The notes: generated from the sequence alone by a model not told the origin. A stretch of DNA of 64,000 bases from Anaerolineae bacterium (GCA_023382655.1 JAHDWK010000034.1:1-64000), one strand, 5' to 3'. Positions 56,294-63,976 are shown, counted from the stretch's first letter. Translations and numbers: made by a program.

Positions 56294-57565
56294 ATGAAAA
56301 AATTGTTTTTAATTTTGCTGATGGCCCTGTTGGTTGCTTGTGGGCAAAGTGTAGGTGAACGGGAAACGGCCGTTACCACCAGTGCGCCGACTACGGCCGT
56401 GCCCGCCACGCAACCAGCCACTCCTCAGGAGACAGATGAACCAGCTGCCGCTGCACCACCGGCGGAAAGCGATATATTTCCCGTTGCCGGTACAGTTGCC
56501 GAAGCTGCCCAGGTACGTCCTTCAGACCAGACAAAAGGCGCCGTCAGCCCCCTGGTTTCCATTATCGAATATGGCGATTTTCAATGACCGGCGTGTGGGG
56601 CTATTTCCCCCACGTTAGAGCGTCTGGTAGACGCTTACCCGGAACATGTACAATTGGTCTATCGCCACTTCCCCCTGAACCAGATTCACCCCAACGCCCA
56701 AAAAGCAGCCGAAGCAGCCGAAGCAGCCGGCGCTCAGGGTAAATTTTGGGAGTATCATGACGTCCTCTTTGAACGTATGGCTGATTGGCAAGGGTTAAGC
56801 TCGACTGCCTTCCGTGATTATTTGGTTGACCTGGCGGCGGAGTTGTCCCTGGATACCGAGCAATTCACCACTGATCTGGACAGTGGCATATATACCGATT
56901 ATGTGGCCGCGTCTGAACAAGAGGCGATAGGTTTGGGTATGCCCGGCACCCCCAGCATTATTCTGGACGGGCAACTGCTGCCCGGTGTGCCCAATGAGTA
57001 CAGCCTGTGGGAGGGGTATGTGAAAGGCCAAATAGCCATGGCTGACCTGGCCGATAGGCAGTATGCCGCGGCGCCGCCCATGACGATTGACCCGACAAAG
57101 AGCTATATAGCCACAATAGAAATGGAAAATGGCGGCGAGATTGTCATTGAACTGTTGCCCGAATCTGCACCCCAAACGGTGAACAATTTTGTTTTTCTGG
57201 CGCGGGAAGGCTGGTATGATGGCGTCACCTTTCATCGGGTGATTCCCGATTTCATGGCCCAAACGGGTGATCCCACCGGGTTGGGCATGGGCGACCCAGG
57301 TTATACAATCCTGGATGAGTTTGACCCGGCGCTGTCCCATGATGGGCCAGGGGTGGTTTCGATGGCAAATTCTGGGCCGAATACCGGCGGCAGCCAGTTT
57401 TTTATCACGTATGCGCCGGCTACACATTTAGACGGCCGTCACGCCATCTTTGGTCGTGTCATTGAAGGGATGGATGTGGTGAATGCCATCACCCCCCGTG
57501 ACCCCCAAGACCCGACCGCGCCGGATGGCGACCGGATGGTGACTATTTCGATTGAGGAAAGGTAA
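56294..57565 (+). CDS. Probable selenoprotein: DsbA-like thioredoxin domain (U98-P-A-C101) fused to cyclophilin, lipoprotein
   Basis: One frame of 424 codons is interrupted only by TGA at 56585-56587; the reading frame is identical before and after. AAGGAG precedes the ATG. Lipobox LLVAC (Cys16), then a Thr/Pro/Ala linker to residue 80. The sequence LVSIIEYGDFQ then reads through TGA into PACGAISPTLERL and LVYRHFPLNQIHPNA, the layout of the DsbA/thioredoxin-4 family. In that family the TGA position is the first Cys of CxxC, so Sec98 gives UPAC. Cis-Pro is in MPGTPSIILDG. Residues about 268-423 are a cyclophilin peptidyl-prolyl isomerase (EIVIELLPESAPQTVNNFVFL, TFHRVIPDFMAQTGDP, GGSQFFIT). Together they would oxidise or reduce and isomerise exported proteins. 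Alternatives: a nonsense mutation or a sequencing error. Confidence 0.8.
56585..56587 (+). other. In-frame TGA, probable selenocysteine codon
   Basis: The triplet replaces the expected first Cys of the CxxC site. Open frame continues 97 codons upstream to a lipoprotein start and 326 codons downstream to the normal stop. The next two codons and TGT give P-A-C. Confidence 0.75.
56592..56635 (+). promoter_or_regulatory. Candidate bacterial SECIS hairpins just downstream of the TGA
   Basis: Hairpin A (56592-56614): CGTG, bulged T, GGGG, loop CTATTT, CCCC, CACG, five bases beyond the TGA; a bulged U in the stem is also present in the E. coli fdhF element. Hairpin B (56619-56635): AGCGTCT pairs with AGACGCT around a GGT loop, the loop type of the E. 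coli element, about 38 bases from the TGA. Either could recruit SelB. Confidence 0.5.
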
Positions 57566-57619
57566 GAGATAAAAGATTGGAGATAAGAGATTGAGCGATC
57601 TCCAATTTCTTATCTCCTA
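57563..57619. repeat. Themed dyad repeat (AATCTCC/GAGATAA type) starting at a stop codon
   Basis: TAAGAGATAAAAGATTGGAG and ATAAGAGATTGAG face GATCTCCAATTTCTTATCTCC. TAA is the stop codon of the selenoprotein-like gene. The element ends two bases before the next gene. Confidence 0.75.
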
Positions 57620-57621
57620 AA

Positions 57622-58341
57622 ATGATGAACAGATACAAGCCCTTTCACATTCTGGTTTTTGTGTTGTTGGCGGCAGCTTGCAGCCTGCCGGGCCGATCTG
57701 GGTCAGATGCTACCCCCACGCCGGTTGGTAATTTTCTGACGTTTTCCGTTATCCCGCCGGCCTATACCACTTCCATGAATCCTGGCGACAGGATACCCGG
57801 TGCGCCAATGGAATACGTGGGTCAGGAAGGGGACACCTACCGGATAAGGATTGACGGGCAAGAAGCCTTAAAACGGGTGGGTGACTCTTTTGCCTGGTCG
57901 GGGGTGATTGCGCCGGGAGTGTATGCTGAATTTAACCTGCGCCTGACATCGGCATTGTTAGGGCCGCTGCCGGTGACGGGGGGCGTAACATTAACGATTT
58001 TGGATTGGCAGCCGGTGGCAACGGCCGTGCTGCCCCAACTGCCAGACGCCCTCTACTTTAGCAATATCCTGCTAGACCAAAACCTGGCTGTTGGGGAGAC
58101 GATGCCGGCTGCCACCTTGAAATATGAAGGGGTGGTGACAGAAGGCAGCCGGCGCCTGGCCCGCTTTTCTGGCCTCACCGGCCTCACCGATTATGCCCAG
58201 GGAGATTCCGTCACCTGGATGGGTCAGCTACGCAGTAACGTGTATGTACGGTATAACCTGCGGGTCATTAGCTTTGATGAAGACAATGTTTTGTTGGGGG
58301 GCACGGCCGAATTATGGTTTGCCGAACCAACCTATCCCTGA
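57622..58341 (+). CDS. Lipoprotein of unknown function with two similar beta domains
   Basis: 239 residues. Lipobox LLAAACSLPG (Cys20), short Thr/Pro linker, then two related halves: TFSVIPPAYTTSMNPGDRIPGAPMEYVGQEGDTYRIRIDGQ...SFAWSGVIAPGVYAEFNLRL, and PDALYFSNILLDQNLAVGETMPAATLKYEGVVTEGSRR...SVTWMGQLRSNVYVRYNLRV. The parallel phrases (WSGVIAPGVYAEFNLRL and WMGQLRSNVYVRYNLRV) point to an internal duplication of about 100 residues. No family name can be given. It lies behind the selenoprotein-like gene in the same direction, and may share its transcript. Confidence 0.7.
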   Translation: MMNRYKPFHILVFVLLAAACSLPGRSGSDATPTPVGNFLTFSVIPPAYTTSMNPGDRIPGAPMEYVGQEGDTYRIRIDGQEALKRVGDSFAWSGVIAPGVYAEFNLRLTSALLGPLPVTGGVTLTILDWQPVATAVLPQLPDALYFSNILLDQNLAVGETMPAATLKYEGVVTEGSRRLARFSGLTGLTDYAQGDSVTWMGQLRSNVYVRYNLRVISFDEDNVLLGGTAELWFAEPTYP

Positions 58342-58351
58342 TGAATTATCC

Positions 58352-58384
58352 AGACCCTAAGAGTTTTAGAAACCCTTAGGGTCT
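58352..58384. repeat. Hairpin of the AGACCCTAAGGGTTT family
   Basis: AGACCCTAAGAGTTT faces AAACCCTTAGGGTCT with one mismatch around a three-base loop. It lies ten bases upstream of the ATG at 58395. Confidence 0.8.
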
Positions 58385-58394
58385 GCTGCTAACC

Positions 58395-59906
58395 ATGTCG
58401 AATGCATTCCATTCCCGCCCCCTCAACCTTTTGGTCAACCGTAATCTGTTTCGGCAACAATCTGTGTCTGAAGAAATGACGCCCATCCCCGCGCTGGCCG
58501 AAATCAAAGAGCTTTTGCCGGAGCCGGTGCTGCCAGACCATGAAGAATGGACGGCGCTCTATTGGCGCGCCTGGGAGATTTTGTGGGCCAACCTGCACCT
58601 GCCCACACCGGAAAGCAGGTTTGTGTCGCCCTATGTATCGGCCAGCGATGGTGATTGTTTGTTGATGTGGGACGCGGCCATGTTGACCCAACCGGGGCTT
58701 TACGGCCGTCGCGCCTTTGATTTTATGGGTACGCTGAACAATTTATATGCCCACCAGCACGATGACGGTTTTATCTGCCGGGCGGTGAACCGGCAAACCG
58801 GGCAGGATGCTTACTTTCCTTTTGACCCCAACAGTACCGGCCCCAACATTCTGGCCTGCGCGGAATGGCGTTATTTTCGGTTGAGCGGGGATGACGGCCG
58901 TATCCCCGAAGTGTTCTGGCTGCTGTTGGCCTTGCACGAATGGTATCGTGACAACCGTACCTGGCCCGGCGGTGGTTATTGGGCTACCGGCGTCAGTAGC
59001 CAGATGGACAACCAACCACGTGTGCCCAACAGCCGCGATCATCACCGCCACTGGACATGGGCCGATGCCACCATTCAGGCGGCCCTGGATTGCACCTGTC
59101 TGGCGCAAATGGCCGCCCACCTGGGTGAGGCCGAACTGGCCATTGCCCTGAAAGATGAACATTTGCAGTTGGTAGAGTTGATTAACCGGCAGTTGTGGAA
59201 TGAGGAAACGCAGTTTTATCAGGATGTATCGCCAGACGGCCATTTTAGCAACATCAAAAGTATCGGCGCCTATTGGGCCTTGTTTGACAGCGGCCTGGCC
59301 CCAGAAAAGCGATTGAATGCCTTCATCCAGCCGCTGCGCGAAAATTGGGCCTTTAATTTGCACCACCGCATCCCCAGCATTTCTGCCGACAGCGAGGCCT
59401 ATAATGCGGAGACGGGCAATCGTTGGCGTGGCGGTGTGTGGCCGGATATGAATTTTATGGTGCTGCGTGGCCTGCGCAATGTGGGGCAACACGCGCTGGC
59501 ACACGCCATTGCCATCAATCATGTGCAGCACGTCTATCAGGTGTATCAGGATACCGGTTATTTTTGGGATCATTATGCGCCGGAGGCTGATGCGCCCGGC
59601 GAACCGGCCCGGAAAAACGCGCTCACAACCTGCGTTACGCCCATTGCCATGCTGCTAGAAGATGTGATTGGCCTGGGTACCGATTGGCCGCATCGCCGGG
59701 TGTATTGGGATCGCCGTTTGGATACCGAACACGCTTATGGCGTGCGTCGTTATCCGCTGGGGGCGGATGGCTTGTTGGATATTGTGGGGGATCGGTTTCA
59801 GGTGACGTTGACCACCAACACGCCGTTTACACTGGTAATTCGTGATGCAGCGCAACATCTGCAAACGGCCGTTAGTGCCGGCGATACAACCATTGATTTG
59901 ACATAA
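58395..59906 (+). CDS. (alpha/alpha)6-barrel glycoside hydrolase, MGH1/GH63-like
   Basis: 503 residues. Conserved phrases WDAAMLTQPGLYGRRAFDFMGTLNNLYAHQHDDGFICR, FDPNSTGPNILACAEWRYF, QPRVPNSRDHHRHWTWADATIQAALDC and NRWRGGVWPDMNFMVLRGL match the MGH1-like/GH63-related barrel of mannosylglycerate and trehalose-type hydrolases. Likely catalytic acids are the Asp in WDAA and WAD and the Glu in SADSEAYN. No signal peptide, so it acts in the cytoplasm, probably on small storage or osmolyte sugars. The next gene follows after three bases; both are likely co-transcribed. No Shine-Dalgarno; a hairpin precedes the start. Confidence 0.8.
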   Translation: MSNAFHSRPLNLLVNRNLFRQQSVSEEMTPIPALAEIKELLPEPVLPDHEEWTALYWRAWEILWANLHLPTPESRFVSPYVSASDGDCLLMWDAAMLTQPGLYGRRAFDFMGTLNNLYAHQHDDGFICRAVNRQTGQDAYFPFDPNSTGPNILACAEWRYFRLSGDDGRIPEVFWLLLALHEWYRDNRTWPGGGYWATGVSSQMDNQPRVPNSRDHHRHWTWADATIQAALDCTCLAQMAAHLGEAELAIALKDEHLQLVELINRQLWNEETQFYQDVSPDGHFSNIKSIGAYWALFDSGLAPEKRLNAFIQPLRENWAFNLHHRIPSISADSEAYNAETGNRWRGGVWPDMNFMVLRGLRNVGQHALAHAIAINHVQHVYQVYQDTGYFWDHYAPEADAPGEPARKNALTTCVTPIAMLLEDVIGLGTDWPHRRVYWDRRLDTEHAYGVRRYPLGADGLLDIVGDRFQVTLTTNTPFTLVIRDAAQHLQTAVSAGDTTIDLT

Positions 59907-59909
59907 CTT

Positions 59910-60674
59910 GTGACCAGTGTAACCATCGCCACCATCAACTTGCGTAACCGGGCTGATCGCTGGCGACAGCGACGGCATTTGTTAGTGGCCCAATTGTTGG
60001 ATACTACGCCTGATCTGCTCGCTTTACAGGAAATCAGCTTTGCCATTGGTCAGGGGCGTTGGCTGCGTAATCAGATCAATGCCCGGCTGCCGGAGGGTAA
60101 ACGGCCGTATGCCCTGGTGCAAAAGCGCAAACAACATTGGCGTTATCGGGGCGAAGGGGTGGGAATTCTGACTAATCTGCCGGTCGTTTACGCGGATTAT
60201 GTTAATTTGAGCTTCAACGGCCGTCTGGCCCTGCGCGCCAACATCATCCTGCCCGACCACCAGACGTTGGATTTTGTGACCACCCATTTGCACCACGTGG
60301 CCCACGACCGTGAGGCCCGGCAGGAACAGGCGTTGCGGCTGGTGGGCTGGCTGCGTAACATCCGGCCCACGCCCTTGCAGGTTATTGCCGGTGATTTTAA
60401 TGAAACCCCGGATGGCCCGGCGACGCAGGTGATGAAGCAAAGTTTTCGGTCAGTGTATGAGATGCGGCACGGCCGTGAGCCATTAGCTACCTTCCCCACC
60501 GCCCTGGGCTCATCCACTGTTGGTGACTGGGCCGGTTGCCTGGATTACATCTTCGTCACCCCCACCATAACCCGCATCAGCCAGGCCGCCATCTTCTGCG
60601 ACAAACCCGCACCCGATGATGACACCCTCTACCCCTCCGACCACGTGGGTCTGATCGCCACCCTGGAACTATAG
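59910..60674 (+). CDS. Endonuclease/exonuclease/phosphatase (EEP) family protein
   Basis: 254 residues from a GTG three bases after the glycosidase stop. Motifs in order: TINLRNRADRW, DLLALQEI (metal Glu), THLHH, IAGDFNETPDGPA, DYIFVTP and the terminal SDHVGLIA. These make a complete DNase I-like metal-dependent phosphoesterase. Substrate (DNA, RNA or phospholipid head group) cannot be told. No export signal. Translational coupling with the upstream gene is likely. Confidence 0.92.
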   Translation: MTSVTIATINLRNRADRWRQRRHLLVAQLLDTTPDLLALQEISFAIGQGRWLRNQINARLPEGKRPYALVQKRKQHWRYRGEGVGILTNLPVVYADYVNLSFNGRLALRANIILPDHQTLDFVTTHLHHVAHDREARQEQALRLVGWLRNIRPTPLQVIAGDFNETPDGPATQVMKQSFRSVYEMRHGREPLATFPTALGSSTVGDWAGCLDYIFVTPTITRISQAAIFCDKPAPDDDTLYPSDHVGLIATLEL

Positions 60675-60702
60675 ACAGTCCATCTTCCATTTAGCCAGCC
60701 TC

Positions 60703-60731
60703 TTGACAGCCGGTGAAATTAGGATTATTCT
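60703..60731 (+). promoter_or_regulatory. Sigma-70-type promoter of the tetR-led operon
   Basis: TTGACA at 60703-60708, 17-base spacer and TATTCT at 60726-60731. This is the best -35/-10 pair in the window. Confidence 0.75.
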
Positions 60732-60753
60732 CTTGATTGATTGTTCAATCAAG
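60732..60753. promoter_or_regulatory. Palindromic operator at the transcription start
   Basis: CTTGATTGA and TCAATCAAG form a perfect 9-bp inverted repeat around TTGT directly after the -10 box. The 22-bp size and position are those of an autoregulatory TetR operator. Confidence 0.7.
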
Positions 60754-60832
60754 AAAGATGCAAAGCGGTAACTTTATCCCTTCTTTATCTTTGCTCCCTT
60801 CACCCCTTTACGTCTTGGCAGTAAATAAAACA

Positions 60833-61438
60833 ATGGACGAAGAACCAGATCGCCGTCAGCAAATTTTAGAGGCCGCTTTTGCCGAATTTGCCAGCAAAGG
60901 CTTTAAGGGCGCCACCATCAAGAGCATTTCCCAGGCCGCCGGGCTGCAATCCCCTTCGCTCATTTACTGGTATTTCCCCACAAAGGAGGACTTGCTCCAG
61001 GCGGTATTCCTCTCCAGAGTGCCGTTGATGCAAATTGCCACTGACCCTGGCCCGCTGCTAGAGCAGCCACCGGAAGAAGTGCTGCCGTTGCTGGCGCACG
61101 GCTATCTGGGCATCACCGAGCAGCCAGACATTCCGCCCATGGCCCGGCTGGTCTTTTCGGAAATTGTCAGCCGCCCAGAAATGGCGGATATGGTGGCGGA
61201 CAGGGTGCTGCTCAATATCCTCAACTTCTTAAAAACGTACCTCCAACATCAAGTGGAATTGGGGCGGCTGCGGCCCCATGACACGCGGGCCAGCGCCCGC
61301 GCCTTCATCGGCATGTTCATTCCCCAGGCATTGAGCCATGTGCTGTTTCCGGCCATCCGCTCTGATGGTCTGACGAATGAGGCACATATTGAGACGGCCG
61401 TAGGGATTTTTCTGGCCGGGTTGCGACCAAATCAGTAG
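60833..61438 (+). CDS. TetR/AcrR-family transcriptional regulator
   Basis: 201 residues from the ATG at 60833. RRQQILEAAFAEFASKGFKGATIKSISQAAGLQSPSLIYWYFPTKEDLLQAVF is the TetR helix-turn-helix. The C-terminal ligand domain is not informative for ligand. The frame is open to 60737, but upstream codons are unlike TetR and cover the operator. It leads an exporter operon and probably represses it by binding the palindrome at 60732-60753 until a ligand is bound. The stop TAG starts the themed repeat downstream. Confidence 0.92.
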   Translation: MDEEPDRRQQILEAAFAEFASKGFKGATIKSISQAAGLQSPSLIYWYFPTKEDLLQAVFLSRVPLMQIATDPGPLLEQPPEEVLPLLAHGYLGITEQPDIPPMARLVFSEIVSRPEMADMVADRVLLNILNFLKTYLQHQVELGRLRPHDTRASARAFIGMFIPQALSHVLFPAIRSDGLTNEAHIETAVGIFLAGLRPNQ

Positions 61439-61503
61439 GAGATTGGGAGATTGAGAGATTAGCAGATTGGCAATCCCTCAATCTCCTAATCTCCCCATCT
61501 CAT
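61436..61503. repeat. Themed dyad repeat (AATCTCC type) starting at a stop codon
   Basis: TAGGAGATTGGGAGATTGAG and AGATTAGCAGATTGG face AATCCCTCAATCTCCTAATC and TCCCCATCTC. TAG is the tetR stop codon. It closely matches the elements at 1950 and 7708. Confidence 0.85.
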
Positions 61504-61521
61504 CAGGTATGGACGTTTATC

Positions 61522-62655
61522 ATGTTTAACTCTCGCCTGCGCTCGCTCATTCGCAAGGAATTTATCCAAATTCGGCGCGACCCGCGCACGCTGGCGCTGA
61601 CCTTTTTGCTGCCCATTATCCAGCTCTTTTTGCTCGGTTATGCGGCCACCAACGATGTGCGCAACGTGCCCCTGGCGGTTTTTGACCAGGACAAGAGCGC
61701 CGCTTCCCGTGAACTGCTGGACGCTTACCGCGCCGCCGATTACTTCCAACTGCGCTATGACGTGCAGTCAGAGGCGGAACTGCGGCGGTTGATTGAGGAT
61801 AATTCGGCGCGGGCAGGCATGATTATTCCGCCGGATTATGGGGAGAATGTGGTGGGGGCACGGCCGTCGCAGGTTGCCTTCATCATTGATGGGTCCGATC
61901 CCACCGTGGCCGGTACCGCGTTGGCTGCCGCCACCCTCATTGCCCAGGCCAAAGCCACCGAACTGATGGTGGAGCGGCTGGCGGCGCGGGGCCTGGGCAG
62001 CGCCTTGCAGCCGCCCGTCGAAGTGCGCACCCAGGTCTGGTACAACCCCGATCTGGTCAGCGCCTATTATATGATCCCCGGTCTCATTGGCATCATTGTG
62101 CAATTCCTGGCCACGCTGCTCACCGCCACCGCCATTGTGCGCGAACGGGAGCAGGGCACTATCGAGCAACTGATTGTCACCCCCATCCAATCATTAGAAT
62201 TGGTGGTGGGCAAAGTAACGCCCTATGTGCTGATCGCCTTTTTTGACATGGTGCTGATATTGATTGCCGGCGTCCTCATTTTTGGCGTGCCCATCAACGG
62301 CAGCATCCCCCTGCTGCTGGCCCTCTCCTCGTTGTTTATCATCACCTGTCTGGGTATTGGCATCTTCATTTCCACCCTGGCGCACACACAGCAGGAAGCG
62401 ATGTTGATCACCATGTTTACCTTGCTGCCTTCTATCTTTCTGTCTGGCTTTTTCTTCCCGCTGGCAGCCATGCCCCTGGTGTTGCAATGGATCAGCTACC
62501 TGGTACCACTGCGCTACTTTCTCATTATCTCGCGTGGTATTGTCTTGAAAGGGGTAGGGCTAGAGGCGTTGCTGTCCGAGGTAATTGCCCTGTCCATTTT
62601 TGCCGTGCTGATTATGACGGCAGCGGCGCGGCGGTTTAGGAAGCGGTTGGATTGA
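61522..62655 (+). CDS. ABC-2-type transporter permease
   Basis: 377 residues. N-terminal RSLIRKEFIQIRRDPRTLALTFLLPIIQLFLLGYA, a large extracytoplasmic domain (residues about 45-175) and five further membrane segments with the ABC-2 signature VREREQGTIEQLIVTPIQSLELVVGKVTPYV. It matches the YbhS/YbhR family of drug or lipid exporters. Its partners are the HlyD adaptor downstream and the ATPase cut by the window end. The first gene after tetR is a permease, so a second permease may follow the ATPase. Confidence 0.92.
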   Translation: MFNSRLRSLIRKEFIQIRRDPRTLALTFLLPIIQLFLLGYAATNDVRNVPLAVFDQDKSAASRELLDAYRAADYFQLRYDVQSEAELRRLIEDNSARAGMIIPPDYGENVVGARPSQVAFIIDGSDPTVAGTALAAATLIAQAKATELMVERLAARGLGSALQPPVEVRTQVWYNPDLVSAYYMIPGLIGIIVQFLATLLTATAIVREREQGTIEQLIVTPIQSLELVVGKVTPYVLIAFFDMVLILIAGVLIFGVPINGSIPLLLALSSLFIITCLGIGIFISTLAHTQQEAMLITMFTLLPSIFLSGFFFPLAAMPLVLQWISYLVPLRYFLIISRGIVLKGVGLEALLSEVIALSIFAVLIMTAAARRFRKRLD

Positions 62656-62694
62656 GATTTGTAGGGCAAGATGATCATCTTGCCCTACAAATCT
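62655..62694. repeat. Perfect 40-bp palindrome
   Basis: AGATTTGTAGGGCAAGATGA followed by its exact reverse complement, starting at the last base of the permease stop. The GGAG of the next gene follows at once. In mRNA it would form a very stable hairpin without a real loop, before the ribosome-binding site. Confidence 0.9.
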
Positions 62695-62706
62695 TGGAGA
62701 GTCCTT

Positions 62707-63873
62707 ATGAAACACAAACCACCCATGATTGTTCGTGTCATTGTCATTTTGGTTGTGGTTGTTTTGGCGGCGTATTGGTTTTTTGTGGTGAGGGGAGCCG
62801 AGGGGGACGGCCGTCTCACCGCCTCCGGTACCATTGAAGCCACCGAAGTGGCCATCGCCCCGGAACAGGGTGGACGCGTAGTTGAGGTGCTGGTGGCAGC
62901 GGGTGACAACGTGACCGCCGGGCAGCCATTGGTGCAACTGGACACTACCTTGCTGGCCGGGCAGTTAGCCCAGGCGCAGGCGCAACTGGCGGCGGCACAG
63001 GCCAACTATGCCATGCTGGCCGCCGGGCCAACAGAAGCGCAGCTTGCCGCCGCCAGTGCCGGCGTGGCGCGGGCACAGGCACAGCTAGAGGCGGTGACGG
63101 AACAGCGCGACGAGGTGGAAACACAGTTGGCTGATGTGGAAAGCCAGATCGCCGATTTACAGAACCAGATTGCGGAGACAACGGCGCAATTGCAGGGGGC
63201 GCAGGCCACCTTGCAGGGGACAGGGGCGGCGGAAGCGCAAACGGCCGTGACCCAGGCCCAATCTGCCCTCGCCGGAATGAACGCCCAGTTAGCCCTGGCG
63301 CAGCAGCTGCAAACTGCGCTCACGAGCCAGCGCCAACTGCTCAACAGCCAGATTACGGCGGCTGAGAGCGGCGTGGATGCCGCCCAGGCACAGCTTGATC
63401 TGCTGGCGGCCGGGGCGCGCCCGGAGCAACTAGATGCGGCGCAGGCACAGGTGGATGCCGTGCAAGCCACCGTGAACCTGCTGGAAACGCAGATTGGCCG
63501 CCAGACGTTGACCGCGCCAACGGACGGGGTGGTGCTAGCGCGGGCGGTGGAGCCGGGCGAAGTGGCGATGCCGGGGGCGGCGTTATTGGTGATTGGGAGA
63601 TTTGGCGATTTGGCGATTACGGTGTTTGTGCCGGAAGATCGGTATGGGCAGATTGAGTTGGGGCAGACGGCGGCGATTACGGTGGATTCTTTCCCCGGCG
63701 AGACGTTTACGGGCACGGTGCAGCGCATTGCCGACAGGGCCGAATTTACACCGCGCAATGTGCAAACGGCCGAGGGACGCGCTTCCACCGTCTTTGCCAT
63801 TGAACTGGCGATTAGCGATGGCGCGGGCAAATTGAAACCGGGTATGCCCGCGGATGTGGATTTTGGGGAATGA
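62707..63873 (+). CDS. HlyD-family adaptor of the ABC-2 exporter (YbhG-like)
   Basis: 388 residues. N-terminal membrane anchor (MIVRVIVILVVVVLAAYWFFVV), first lipoyl half (GTIEATEVAIAPEQGGRVVEVLVAAGDNVTAGQPLVQLD), Ala/Gln-rich coiled coil (residues about 90-260), second lipoyl half (QTLTAPTDGVVLARAVEPGEVAMPGA) and a beta-barrel domain. GGAG is seven bases before the ATG at 62707. It links the permease and ATPase to the wall. A third HlyD protein in this window, it is of another subfamily than those at 13172 and 14774. Confidence 0.92.
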   Translation: MKHKPPMIVRVIVILVVVVLAAYWFFVVRGAEGDGRLTASGTIEATEVAIAPEQGGRVVEVLVAAGDNVTAGQPLVQLDTTLLAGQLAQAQAQLAAAQANYAMLAAGPTEAQLAAASAGVARAQAQLEAVTEQRDEVETQLADVESQIADLQNQIAETTAQLQGAQATLQGTGAAEAQTAVTQAQSALAGMNAQLALAQQLQTALTSQRQLLNSQITAAESGVDAAQAQLDLLAAGARPEQLDAAQAQVDAVQATVNLLETQIGRQTLTAPTDGVVLARAVEPGEVAMPGAALLVIGRFGDLAITVFVPEDRYGQIELGQTAAITVDSFPGETFTGTVQRIADRAEFTPRNVQTAEGRASTVFAIELAISDGAGKLKPGMPADVDFGE

Positions 63874-63882
63874 AGATAATCC

Positions 63883-63958
63883 ACAGATTTCGCAGATTAC
63901 GCAGATTTTTCTTTTTGTCTTCATCTTTGCGTCTTTTGCTTCTTTGCGCCTTTGCGTC
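63883..63958. repeat. Themed repeat (CAGATTACG and TTTGCGTC units)
   Basis: CCACAGATTTCGCAGATTAC and GCAGATTTTTC, then CATCTTTGCGTCTTTTGC and TTCTTTGCGCCTTTGCGTC. A related but more diverged tract lies at 13040-13110 (AAAATCTGCGTCATCTGCG). It fills the gap before the ATPase gene. Confidence 0.6.
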
Positions 63959-63976
63959 GAATGAATTGAGACAGGC

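Noticed and set aside
56180..56587. Separate short lipoprotein gene ending at the TGA, and an independent gene starting at 56654
   Set aside because: Both pieces are in one frame, together give a continuous DsbA-like domain, and the second piece would start in the middle of that domain without a ribosome-binding site.
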